64,000 bases of DNA from Lepidodermella squamata (Eukaryota; Gastrotricha). A program made the position numbers and the translations under genes. The DNA lies in NCBI GenBank assembly GCA_047495785.1, contig JBLDXI010000015.1:4712001-4776000 (forward strand), written 5' to 3'. The notes below the pieces were generated by a model, which was given only the letters and a program-made list of their open reading frames with translations, was not told the origin of the DNA and made no database searches. Shown here piece after piece: positions 1 through 10,877 of the stretch (position 1 is the stretch's first letter; each line of letters opens with the position of its first letter).

Positions 1-2311
1 AACTGGACGACCTGAAGCAAGTGTAAAGTTAGCAGCGAATCCGGTTTCAACGCCTGCGCTAATCGGTCGACTAAACACTGTTGTAGCTCAGGGTCAAGTA
101 CGTAAGCAGCGATTAGAGACATGACAAGTTCTAAGCTAGGCTGTTTCCACTGCCTCAACAACTGGTACAAAACTCCGACGTGCAAACGATTCGACCACCT
201 GACAGCTGACAGAAGTAGAGGTAGCGAATCTGGGAAATGCTCAACCAAATTGTCTCGGTTAGCCCAAACCAGGTCTCTCTCCTCTTGTGTTAAATCTTCA
301 GTGCTGAGAGCAGAAATAGCTGTATTCAGCTCATTAGGGTTGTTAATCACTCGATTTCGCTTTTCCTTGTCCTCTCGCTGTAACTGTTGGCGGTAGATAT
401 CAGTGTTGAGGAGGGAGACGTAGTCGCCAAATGACGGGAAGACGTATCGCCGGCGGTGAACTTCAAAGTCCAAGTGGACACACGGCCCGCTTTTCGCTTC
501 GTTCTGGCCCTGTACAGCGTTGTTGAACATCATCATGAAGGCGGTCGGGCCGCCGGCGCGAGACCAGTGCGACGAGGAATGCGAATCCGCCTTGCTGATA
601 GCATGCGTAAAGACCGAAACTTTACCCTGCAGCAAGCAGCTTTCTGAAAACGCACGCATTTTAATTAGAAAAAATTTGAGATAGAATCAAACTTACTGTA
701 GTCAAAAAGTGGATAGTTTGCATAAGCAAGAGGCTTCGCAGAAGAGTAGGCCGCGGGATTTTTCACAGCCTGTTGAATAGTGGAAGCAGCGCCTGGGGCA
801 GACCCAGTCTGCAACTGAGCCGCTTGCTTTGTTGGCATTGAGCAAATCGCAAGGGTAACAACTGCTCCGCGTGGAATATCTGAAGAATGCAAATCGAATT
901 CCAGGGTATCATTCCACCTTAGATTAGTTGGCTCAACCGGTCTAAACAAAATTAATTAGCCATGATTTTGGGTGCAAAAAAAAGATAAAATACCGTGAGA
1001 AGCAAATTGAAGACACCGGATCATGGAAACAAAAAATTTGTGCGGCAATGAAAAATCGGAAATCAGCATCGAGGCTGAATGTAACACACGTAAGCGAATT
1101 GACTTTGAACCGTAGAAAGAAATCTAGTTTCCACAGCGGTACCAAATCCTCCTCAGTAGTATGCTGAGCGTAGTCAGGTATGGTCAAGCTAGTCGGCGAG
1201 ATGCATGACAAAACTCTGGAACGAACAACCAGCTCAAGCCGCAATGGGAAGCCAGCCAACACCAGTTCAGTGACAATGCGATACTGCCACAATGGGCATT
1301 CGTCAATGAGGAATTCGTTATGACCGCAGAGTCGGAGGTAGTACTGAGACACGTACTTGCCGACTATTCGGTCGATTTTATCAGCTGGCATTTGCTGCTT
1401 CGAACACTTGTGCCGAATCGCCAGTTCGACAACGTCACGAGGGTGCGATGAAAGAGGAGTCATCAAATGGTATATAGCCGGTTCTGGCCTATCGTCAACA
1501 CAAATCACAACATGCACAGATTGACTCAGTTCATCCGCCCTAAAATTAGCAACGATTAAATCGTTTTAAAAATAATTCAATCAAAGCCAACTTGTGATAG
1601 TAAATTCGGTCGGTATCCGACGACATTTCGCAACGAGCGTTTTGCACGACGTCTGGATTCGGGAAGTAATCTGGGCTGTATTGATAGCGAAGCTCGGCGT
1701 CAGATCCTGGAGGCGCATTTCCCACGCGTTGCTGCAAAACTTCATGCGAATACCGAAAAATAGACATGCGGAATGCTTGCAGAGCCGGTGTGAGAAAATT
1801 ACTCGGCTCTTGTAAAGGGAATCCGATAATTCGATCTTTTCAAAGCAAAAGTTGATCAGTTATCCGAAGAAAACTTGGAAGCTATCACTCACTCATATCT
1901 TGCCTGAGTTTCTTTTCCTCACGACTCCCGGCGATTTCCTCGAATCTTAACACAGGCTGCAGGTAATTGAGATCAGATAGCCTGTGATAAATTTTCAATT
2001 GATTTCACAATTTCTCTTTTTTCTCTATCAATTTACCTGACATTTTCATTTATGAGATCACGCAGACTGCCGCTTTCATGAACGAAACTGCACGAGCAAA
2101 CATCGGCATCAGGCAGTAGACTGCTCATCGGCTGATTTTTGCCCTCGGCGAATGCTGCCTCTTTGATTTTTTTCACAATGGCCGTCGGTCTGTCCTTTAT
2201 GACCACAATCAACCCATTCGGTAGCAAGCAGTCGACCTCGACCAACGAAATTGAGAAAGACATATGGCGCGACTGGCTGTCGTCTGATGATACGACGGCA
2301 GCGGACGCCAT
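1..2311 (-). CDS. Class I phosphoinositide 3-kinase catalytic subunit (p110), 3' part outside window
   Basis: Lipid kinase that makes PIP3 at the plasma membrane downstream of receptor tyrosine kinases and insulin-type signalling. Exons by splice signals: 2311-2037, 1981-1893, 1835-1592, 1539-994, 941-697, 643-1; phases agree at every join. The start at 2311 opens an adaptor (p85)-binding domain with VDCLLPNGLIVVI near residue 30 and then RLSDLNYLQPVL. The C2 region has LWKLDFFLRFKV and RWNDTLEFDL, with the typical DLPRAA-like SDIPRGAVVTLAIC. The last exon carries the helical domain (LTQEERDLVWANRDNL, LLLSAVRWSNR). About 680 residues are visible; the kinase domain would lie left of base 1. 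Presence of the adaptor-binding domain argues for class I rather than class II or III. No frameshift is seen. The orthologue in nematodes would be age-1, but I do not assign a symbol. Confidence 0.9.
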
Positions 2312-2649
2312 GGCCGTAATGTATCAACCGATAAAAAATACCGACTAGGAATAAAAGAAAGATAATCACTTGAAAATCGATTGGTCTTTATTTCATGATT
2401 AATGCAAAATATCGTGATCAGAAATTACACAAGTTAAAGCAGAAAAATCGCATCAAAAACAAGTGCATTCTTTGCGTGAAATTAAAATATTTTTTCCACA
2501 CTCAGCATTCATAATCGCGTAAAAATCTAGGTAAATATCGGATACGTTTGTTTTGAAAGTAAAAAAGGTACAAACTAAATGATTTGAAAAGCGCATGAAT
2601 CGATCAAGGAAATCAGAGAGAAAGAAAAATAGCCTCTGTCGCACTCTAA

Positions 2650-4356
2650 CTACGGCATAGAGGTGAAACAATAATTTGTCTTCAAGTTACGCATAAAGGG
2701 CATCTGTCGAGTAAGCTCATCAACAACAGCTTCGGATACATTTGGATTCATTGACAAGTCGAGTTCTTGCAAGTTATTATTGTATTTCGGAATCATTAGT
2801 AAATCATTATCTTCGATGTTCGTGCAAAGAGCCAAATTTAGGTGCCGAAGACGCGAACAAGATTTCAAAATGGCTTCGACCCCACGCTTAGTAACTGCCG
2901 AGCACTGCGATATATTAAGACTTGTTAACAATGGCAGTGACCTAGCAATCGTAAAGAGCGAAACATCAGTCACGCGATCGATTAAGCCTAGGTCCAAGTT
3001 TCGCAAAGATGGAATTAGAGATACAATGTGAGTGATGCCGTCGTCCGACAAATTGCGGTCTTGCCGCAAGGACAACTCTCGAAGCCCAAAGCACTTAGGA
3101 CTGATTTGACATAGAAGGGAATCAGTCACGTCACTATTCCACGATAAGTTCAAAACCAAGAGATGCTCAAGTTCAAACACCGGCGCAATTGCCAATCGCG
3201 AACAGTTTGAAAGATGAAGTTCCCTCAATTGCGTGAATGCAGTTATACTGTACTGAAGTTGCCTGCTAGCGGGAAAACGAGGGAACGTGAGACGCGGAGT
3301 TGCTCCAATTCCGGAGAGATCCAAAAACTTGATGTTAGGCATTGAAAAAATATTTGGAAGATTATCAAACGAGCAATGACCAAGGCTAAGCCATTCTATT
3401 TGAGTCATTTCAGACCAGTTGGGTTGAGTAAATGAACCCAACTTTGCAAGGTTAAGTCGACGGATTCGCTTAAGCTTGCTCAGACTAATCAAATCACATA
3501 TTCCGGAACACCTAGCAAGTTCGAGAACTTCAAGGTTCGGCTGTGAGGCTACGATTGCTTTTACTGATTCACTTGTAACCTCTGAACATGCATTAAGCTT
3601 CAATTCGTTAAGCGACAGGTCTTCCAACTGGACTATAGTTTTTATCATCCAATCCGTAGCGTTGCTCTCGCTCAGTTCCAATACTTTCAAAGTGAGAGCA
3701 GACGCTCTTACGACATTGATCAGACAAGAAGCCGATATCATTTGGGTATCCCGCAAGGATGATTGCATGTAGTGATCAATGAAGAACCGAAAAGACGACA
3801 GCGATAGTGCGGTCAATCTTGTACAAGATTTCAGCATGGTCATTATGAAGCTAACAGAACACACTGAAACAGATGGTAAAACTATTTCCAGAGATCGAAG
3901 CAAGTCGACTCTCTGCGAACTTATCGACAACTCGGTAGAAGAAGTGGAAGAAGAACACGTATAATTGAGTAGCTTTAAATTACGGACATTAGGAAAAAAA
4001 TTCAATAGACAAGACATATTTTTGATAGAAAAGCAACACCGATCCAAAATCAAAGTGTGGATTTTGCGAGCGCTCATTTCGAACGTTTGACATAATTGCA
4101 GCAACAAAGCATCCGTGAAGTCGCACAAGTGAAGCGTGTTGAACCATGCGTTGACCCATTTGAAGTTCAATGGCTGCTTTTCCATATCCTCTGCTTGCAC
4201 TCGAAGCTTGAAAACAGCTGAATCGGAATGAGTTATTGGGAATGCCAAACTTATGGCGCTTCTCAGAGATCGACTAACACTGGCACATGATTTGATATCT
4301 TCGAACTTCAAATACTTCAATATTGAAACCCATATTTCAATGGGTAAATCACTCAT
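2650..4356 (-). CDS. F-box and leucine-rich-repeat protein (FBXL type)
   Basis: Single-exon gene of 568 residues. The N-terminus (LPIEIWVSILKYLKFEDIK, residues 4-22) is an F-box, followed by roughly a dozen leucine-rich repeats of the cysteine-containing type, for example LRELSLRQDRNLSDDGI and LTSLNISQCSAVTKRGV. Such proteins recruit substrates to SCF (Skp1-Cullin1-F-box) ubiquitin ligases, the repeats giving specificity; the substrate cannot be told from sequence. The ATG at 4354-4356 is used because it directly precedes the F-box. The next gene on this strand, the PI3-kinase, starts about 340 nt downstream. Lack of introns in a neighbourhood of intron-rich genes is notable and could mean retrocopying, but no flanking duplication or poly(A) tract was seen. 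Confidence 0.85.
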   Translation of the reverse strand: MSDLPIEIWVSILKYLKFEDIKSCASVSRSLRSAISLAFPITHSDSAVFKLRVQAEDMEKQPLNFKWVNAWFNTLHLCDFTDALLLQLCQTFEMSARKIHTLILDRCCFSIKNMSCLLNFFPNVRNLKLLNYTCSSSTSSTELSISSQRVDLLRSLEIVLPSVSVCSVSFIMTMLKSCTRLTALSLSSFRFFIDHYMQSSLRDTQMISASCLINVVRASALTLKVLELSESNATDWMIKTIVQLEDLSLNELKLNACSEVTSESVKAIVASQPNLEVLELARCSGICDLISLSKLKRIRRLNLAKLGSFTQPNWSEMTQIEWLSLGHCSFDNLPNIFSMPNIKFLDLSGIGATPRLTFPRFPASRQLQYSITAFTQLRELHLSNCSRLAIAPVFELEHLLVLNLSWNSDVTDSLLCQISPKCFGLRELSLRQDRNLSDDGITHIVSLIPSLRNLDLGLIDRVTDVSLFTIARSLPLLTSLNISQCSAVTKRGVEAILKSCSRLRHLNLALCTNIEDNDLLMIPKYNNNLQELDLSMNPNVSEAVVDELTRQMPFMRNLKTNYCFTSMP

Positions 4357-4789
4357 GATCTAAAATTCAAATAAGTAATAAGTATTAACATGATAGCTGA
4401 GCAGCTGAGGCGCCTATTTGGCGTTTAGCGCTTAGCAAGACGGGAACCAATGACCCTAAAGTAGTTGCATAAAAGATGCATATACAAATAATATTGAACT
4501 CGATACGCTGGACGACATGAATAATCACGATGGGAGCGAAAGGTCGAGTCAAACCCATCCGGGAACATGTCAGCTGAGAACAGAAAACCTGTTGGTTGCC
4601 AAAAAAATAATACACCGCGCAACTTGTTTTTCACTCTTATTAAATATGCAATAAAAACACGCAAGTCTCTCAGTAAGAGTTTTTTCAAAAATGTTGTGTG
4701 AAAATAAGTGAAATAAATGATTGACTTTTTTTATGACCTTGACATTAAAATGAGCGCCAGTTTCAAATAAACCACCGCCGCTGGACGCC
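4357..4789. other. Intergenic stretch upstream of the FBXL gene
   Basis: No gene is supported here; the short open frames are not conserved-looking. It holds the promoter side of the FBXL gene and the left flank of the U6-LINE insertion. If the second LINE was the insertion target, part of this could be that element's 5' untranslated region. Confidence 0.4.
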
Positions 4790-4802
4790 GGAGCAGTGAG
4801 CT
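4790..4802 (+). repeat. Left target-site duplication of the U6-LINE insertion (13 bp)
   Basis: The 13 bases GGAGCAGTGAGCT recur exactly at 7537-7549. The two copies bracket the U6 segment plus the truncated LINE, as expected from target-primed reverse transcription. Confidence 0.75.
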
Positions 4803-4811
4803 TCGGATTGG

Positions 4812-4850
<39 letters not shown>

Positions 4851-4901
4851 GGCCCCTGCGCAAGGATGACACGCAAAATCGTGAAGCGTTCCATATTTTT
4901 T
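4803..4901 (+). ncRNA. U6 spliceosomal snRNA-derived sequence, 5' end altered, fused to a LINE
   Basis: From about 4815 the bases follow U6 snRNA closely: CATATACTAAAATTGG, the ACAGAGA box, the region that pairs with U4, the internal stem-loop and the terminal GCGTTCCATATTTTTT. One difference from the common consensus is seen near 4877 (AAAATCG for AAATTCG). The 5' stem-loop is incomplete or rearranged. No pol III TATA or proximal element was found at the normal spacing upstream, and LINE coding sequence begins immediately after the T-run. I read it as a reverse-transcribed U6 copy joined to a LINE during integration, not as a working snRNA gene. Confidence 0.85.
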
Positions 4902-7536
4902 GATCGATTACTGTCTCCTTCCTCCAGATTTGCTGGCGAGCAAATTCTCAACTTTTTCTGTTCGCCAGGATATCATTAACTCTGACCACTTTCCCATAGC
5001 ATACTATTTGAAATCAGATGAGATCACATTTAAGCAGACTAGCGCTTCCACGTCTTATACTAAGGTGCACTTCGATTCAGGTGCGTTCCATAATCACCTT
5101 TTAAATACTGACATCGACTCATTTGCGGATAACTTACCTCAAATGCCTAACGATGCTTTGCGCTCTACGCTAGATCTTATCAGTAATTTTGCCACTAGAG
5201 GCCACATCCCTTATGATACTAAAATTATCGAGGCCGACTCGACCCGCCCGGATGTCGGGGATCATGTGAATTTTTGTTTATACAGAAAACAAGCTAACGC
5301 CTCGCGCAAAATGCGCCGCATATTAAATCGTAACAAGGAAATATCAGAAATCAACAGCGATAAAACTAAACGTTCTCTCTGGGTGGCTTTCAAAACAGCG
5401 CCCTCAAAACCACAATCCCAACCCTCAATGGGTGAATGGGTTGAATTTTTTACCAAACTTTATTGTAGACGGCAGGTTTTCTCACCCGGGCTTGAATTAA
5501 CTCCGCCCGACACTATACTAGACGCCCCTCTAACCTTAGATGAGGTTAAAGCAGCGATCGAACGGCAAAAGACCGGCAAAGCTCCGGGTCCGGATGGTAT
5601 AACTGCAGACTTTATGCAATATAGCGAGATTACACTCTCTTTCTTTAGCAAAACGCTGTTCAAGATATTTGAGCCATGTTTTTCCAACTCTACCCTGCCA
5701 ACAGGCCTGAACCTATCTCTGATATGCACACTTTTTAAAAAAGGCGATCCATCCAAACCAGACAATTATCGCCCGTTGTCCCTCCTGTCAGTGATATATA
5801 AAACTTATTCAACAATATTGAAAACCAGACTCGAGAGTTGGTGCAAGATCCACTCCATCATCCCTGAAGAACAGTTCGGTTTTGAAAAAGGCCTTTCAAG
5901 GCTACATGCAGCCTTTGTTCTCCACTCACTAGCGACCTATCAAATACATGTGCGCGGCAAACAGCTTTTCATTTGCCTTATCGACTTTACGAAGGCGTTT
6001 GACTGTGTCCCGCACAATCGGCTTATATGGAAATGCCAGCGCCTCGGTATATCTCTTCCCTTCGCTGAAAAGCTTAATTCTTTATATGTCGACGCTAAAG
6101 CTAAAATGAGGATCGGTAGCAAGCTATCAATAGCTGATATTGCCATCGAGCGCGGGGTTAGACAGGGCGATGTTCTAGGCCCTCTTCTTTACAACTTATA
6201 TACTGCTGACTTACCTTTACACCTTGCAGAAAATGCGGAAAACATTTCGGATATACCTAAACTGCTTTCCACGAAAGTTCTCTGTGTCTTATATGCCGAT
6301 GATTCTACGCCCACTGCGACTAGCGCGGTGGACCTGCAGAAACAAATTGACGCGATGTCGAGCTATTCAGTTAGAGAAGGGCTTAGCCCTAATCCAGATA
6401 AAACAAAAGTGATCATTTTTTCGCAGGCTCCTATACCCTCTGATTGCTATTCCTTTAGCATGAATGGTGTGCCACTGAAGGTCGTGAAATCTGATTTCTA
6501 CTTGGGAATACCCTTGTCCCACGACCTTAGCTGGTTTGATGCAATTGACAATGCACTCACTCGAGGTAACAGCTCGTTCAATGCAATTTCTTCCCACAGG
6601 GTTAAGCTTAACGTGATCGAGCGTAGTAATATAGACACCCTATTCTCTGGAAAAGTCGAAGCTGCCATGCTTGCTGGCTCTGAGCTGTGGGGCCTTTTTG
6701 TCCCAGCTAGGGTCTCCAAGCTGGATAGCGTGAGCTACAAGTATTTCAAGAGAGCACGTGATATCCCGTTTTGTGCTTCCAATCTGTCGACCGGTTTCAC
6801 TATGGGATTAATACCTACTAGTCTAAAAGCGAAACTTAATGCTGTTAAATTTGTGTGTGAGCTGACCAGGTGCGATAATCCTTTAGTACAGGATGCTTTT
6901 TCTTTCTACTACCACTCTCGTCCTAAATTGGGTGTTCTTAACCCTATTCATGCAGCCCGAGATTTTCTTGTTTCTTACAATATAACACCTGACTTTTGGC
7001 TATTACGAGATCCAACCTTCATGAACCAGATTTTTAAGCTGGTCAAAGACGTTTACACCACAGAACTTTCAGTGAAGTTTCACCTTAAATACGATAATAC
7101 ATATCTATTAGCTAAAAAAGGATACTTCGGTATTAGCAATATTTTCGAAAACTACCCGCCAGATTTACGTGCGACTGCTTTTCAAATTATCACTAACACT
7201 ACTTTCCGTCGTCTAGAGCACATTATTTTTAGAATCACCAATGTTAAGTGCATGTATTGTGGCGATGATACACCTCTTAGACTGCTAGCATATCATCTAT
7301 CATACGAATGTGCGTCCTTAGTTAGTCATGATCCTGAAAGATTGCTCAGTTCCGACAATAGCATAGTCAAAAACACCTTGATTTTCTTTAAGCGCCTAAT
7401 CAAGGCATTTAATTTGGCCATATAAACTGATGTCTGAGGATTGGCAAATTACCTCTGACAATAGGGCCATATTCTGCCCAATGATATAATTTGCTTCCTA
7501 GGGAACCTGAGGTTCCCTAGGTATGAGGGCAGGCAG
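4902..7536 (+). mobile_element. 5'-truncated non-LTR retrotransposon (LINE), RT open, joined to U6
   Basis: The element starts inside the last part of an APE-type endonuclease domain (IDYCLLPP, then SDHFPI near 4978-4998) and continues as one open frame of about 840 codons to the stop at 7423-7425. The reverse transcriptase shows KAPGPDGI, FDCVPHNRL, GVRQGDVLGPLLYNLY and the catalytic YADD near 6291-6302. A C-terminal C-x2-C-x11-H-x4-C motif near 7252-7312 resembles the one in R2- and L1-like elements. A short 3' untranslated region follows, with a perfect 11-bp hairpin at 7497-7521 and no poly(A) tail. The open frame with no decay suggests a recent insertion, though the 5' truncation makes it dead on arrival. 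The exact clade cannot be settled by eye. Confidence 0.88.
7497..7521 (+). repeat. Perfect 11-bp inverted repeat in the LINE 3' UTR
   Basis: CCTAGGGAACC and GGTTCCCTAGG face each other across a 3-base loop, ending about 15 bases before the element's 3' border. A stem-loop here could be the structure its reverse transcriptase recognises; that role is inference. Confidence 0.7.
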
Positions 7537-7549
7537 GGAGCAGTGAGCT
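7537..7549 (+). repeat. Right target-site duplication of the U6-LINE insertion
   Basis: Exact copy of 4790-4802 (GGAGCAGTGAGCT), placing the 3' border of the insertion at 7536. Confidence 0.75.
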
Positions 7550-7628
7550 GAGGAGCCTCCGTTCAGTTCCCTCCTGTTCTTCCAAGCCTCCCAAACAAGA
7601 CATCTCCATGCACTAGGCCCTTTGCCCT

Positions 7629-10575
7629 GTGTCGAGGAATGCTTTTTCGATATTATTCTACAACATTCATTCTGGTAAGAAAATAATCGATATTCTAGGT
7701 ACGATTAAACATCACACAATAATCTCTTTTGCCGAAACTTTCGGAAACGAACCAAAAACACTACCTGGTTTTAATGTTATATCGTCTCCACCGACTCGCG
7801 ACCCTGTATCTCGAAAACCAAGCGGTGGTTTGACCGTTGGAATTCGCAACGATATTCCTTACTGTCTTTTGCGTATAGACGATTCTTTTATCGCATTTAA
7901 AGTCACAACCTCAGTATTTTCATCAGCACTTGAAACCATCGGTATTTTTGTCATGTATGACTTATTCTCATGCCTACCAGTGCACAATGCACACAACTCG
8001 CTCTCTTCCCATTACGACTTCCCCGTGTTGATTGGTGACTTCAATACTCGTATTGGTGAGTTGTCTGAATTCCTACTTGATGATGCGTTTTTATCCCCTC
8101 TTTCGGCACGAAAATCGAAGGATAAAACTTCATCCACGCCGTCGTTGACTGAAGAATTCTTTGCACTGTGTAACGAGCTATCCTGCTACGTCGCCAATGG
8201 TAGATGTACTGGTGACCTTGACGGAGAATTCACCTTCGTCAATTCGAACGGGAAATCTGTTATCGATTACTGTCTTCTCCCTCCACACCTACTTTTAGAC
8301 GAACAAGCCGAATTCGAGGTATGCCAAGATGTCATCGATAGCGATCACTTCCCAATCGTCTTTAACTTTAGTGTGGAATGCTCTGCTACTCAAAATCGAA
8401 CGGGATCTACATCGATTAGTAGGACCCGCTTTGACCCAGCCAAGTTTCATACTTTTCTAACAAATGATATCAACTATCGCGCAGAGATAGATAAAATAAA
8501 TTCTGTTTTTGCTAATCCTGAGGTGTCCTTGCGTTCGCTTCTAGACCTGGTTGGTAACTTCTTTACCAAGCAAGGGGTTTCCTTCCTACAAAATAATAGA
8601 TCCGACGTAGACTCAGATGACAGACCTAGTTTGAATGACAATAATGCGTTTTGTTTGTATAGACAGAATCTCTTAAAATCTCGTAAAATGCGGCGAATAA
8701 TGAACCGCAATAAAGAAATGAGCGAAATCAACTGTGATAAATCTAAAAGATCGCTATGGACCGTTTAAATCAACGACAGCTGTTCCACAGCTCCGACCAC
8801 TAATGGACGAGTGGGTTAGCTTCTTCACTGAATTGTACCGCAGACGCTATGTGCCTACCCCTCTGTTAGAGCTAACTCCACCTGATCCCATCTTAGATGC
8901 CCCGCTCACACTGTCCGAGGTGAAACATGCTATAGCCCAGCAAAAAAGCTGGCAAAGCACCCGGACCGGATGGCATTACAGCAGATTTTATTAAATACAG
9001 TGAATTAACTTCATCTTTCTTTTCGGCAACTCTTTAAAATCTTTGAACCCTGTTTCTCCGGCTCTCCTCTACCGTCTGGCTTAAACCTATCTCTTATTTC
9101 CGCCCTCTTCAAAAAAGGTGACTCATCTAAACCTGAAAACTACCGCCGATTATCGCTATTATCAGTCATCTACAAAATTTACTCTTCCATTCTTAAATTT
9201 AGACTAGAAAAATGGTGCTTGACTTACGAAATACTCCCTGAAGAACAATTTGGATTCGAAAAAGGACTATCCAGACTTCACGCCGCCTTTGTCTTACACT
9301 CGCTAGCCACTTATCAAATTCACGTTCGCGGAAAACTCTTATTTATTTGTCTTATTGACTTTACTAAGGCTTTCGATACTGTGCCTCACAATCGTTTTTT
9401 CCATAAATGTCAACGTTTAGGAATTTCAAAATCGTTTGTAGATAAATTAGGAACATTATACTGCAATGCCAATGCCAAAATGAAAGTAGGAAAATGTATC
9501 TCACTGGCCGATGTTGCTATCGAACGCGGTGTCAGGCAGGGTGATGTTCTCGGTCCGATTCTATATAATCTATACACCGCTGATCTACCGCTATGTCTGG
9601 CTGAAAATGCCAAGAATCTTTCAGATATTCCTAACTTATTATCAACCAAGGTACTGTGTGTGTTATACGCTGACGATTCGACACCCACGGCAACGAACCC
9701 GACCGACCTGCAAAAGCAGATAGATAAACTCTCTGATTACTCTGCCAGGGAAGGTCTCGGCTCCGAACCCTGCGAAAACTAAAGTGCTCATTTTTTCCTT
9801 AGCTCCGATACCTGATGATCGTTTCTCTTTTAACATGAACGGCATTCCTCTGAAAGTAGTTAGATCAGATCTATATTTAGGCATACCCATCTCGCACGAC
9901 CTCAGTTGGAATGAAGCAATCGCAAACGCCATCAATCGCGGACATAACGCCTACAACGCTGAATTCAGTTCGTTTTATCTGCGGTGTGACATCATGCAAA
10001 AACCCTCTAGTTAGAGACGCTTTTACTTTTTCTGGCACTCTCGCCCCAAACTTGGTGTACTTAATCCGATCCTAGCAGCAAAAAAATTTCTCATATCCTA
10101 TAACATAGAACCTGACTTCTGGTTTCTTCGAGACTCGACCATATTTGCTAAAGTAGAACAACATATACAAGACTGTTTTAAAACTGATTTATCTATTAAA
10201 TTTCATTTTAGGTACGATAACATATATCCATTAGCGACTTCTTCTGAATTTGGTATTGCCAAACGCTTCGAGGCACTACCCTGCGATCTCAGATCCACAG
10301 CTCTGCAACTTCTTACTAATAGTATTTTCCTCAACCTAGAACATTTCATTTTCAATGTAAAAGACACAGTGTGTATATTTTGTAAGGAAACTGTTATTTT
10401 TCGCCTCATGGCAAACCACCTGTCTTATTTCTACTGTAATGGAATCGACAGCGTTGCCAATATAACTCGCCTGAAAGAAGCCGCAACATATTGCGAAAGT
10501 CAGAGGGTAGTAATGGAGCTTATGGCCTCCTCTGTTATGCAGAGAAATATCAATGTGAACATGAATACTACTTAA
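7629..10575 (+). mobile_element. Second non-LTR retrotransposon, related family, decayed
   Basis: A nearly full-length relative of the neighbouring element. The APE-type endonuclease is at 7632-8400 (FYNIHSGKK, LIGDFNTRIGEL, SDHFPI), followed by the reverse transcriptase with FDTVPHNR, GVRQGDVLGP and YADD near 9667-9678. The frame is broken by a stop at 8766-8768, by frame changes near 8765, 8945, 9035 and 9770, and by a stop at 10012-10014. Around 9965-9990 it jumps over some 90 residues present in the first element, which is an internal deletion. The C-terminal cysteine-histidine motif is recognisable near 10370-10435. Protein similarity to the first copy is clear, but codons differ often, so they are two families or old sisters, not recent duplicates. 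No target duplication was identified. Element borders are approximate; the open parts are 7629-8768, 8734-8994, 9219-9782, 9784-10014. Confidence 0.85.
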
Positions 10576-10877
10576 ACTACTCTCCAATTCCTTGGGCCTC
10601 CAGTTTTTTTGGTAAAACCGTGCGCTAAGAAGGTTCCCGCTAACCCTAGCCTAGAAGGGCAACTCTAGAGAGCGTGGTTTTACTGCAGTTAATATTCGTG
10701 TAATGCGCTCTTAATAACGGATGCCTTGGATCGACCTTGAACTGATCTTTTTGCATGCTGATGATTTGATATTTGACACCATCTCACTGCATTATTTCAG
10801 CCCCTAGCACCTAGATGATTGATGATTCGCATGTTAATCGATGGTGATTAATTTATTTTATTAGGAAACTTATCAAA
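10576..10877. other. Spacer between the LINE remnant and the M1AP-like gene
   Basis: Likely holds the remnant LINE 3' UTR and the promoter of the following gene. An inverted pair GTAAAACC/GGTTTTAC near 10612 and 10676 is visible. Nothing else is supported. Confidence 0.4.

Noticed and set aside
4803-4901. Functional U6 gene
   Set aside because: Altered 5' stem-loop, no pol III upstream elements seen, LINE sequence directly after the T-run, and an enclosing target duplication.
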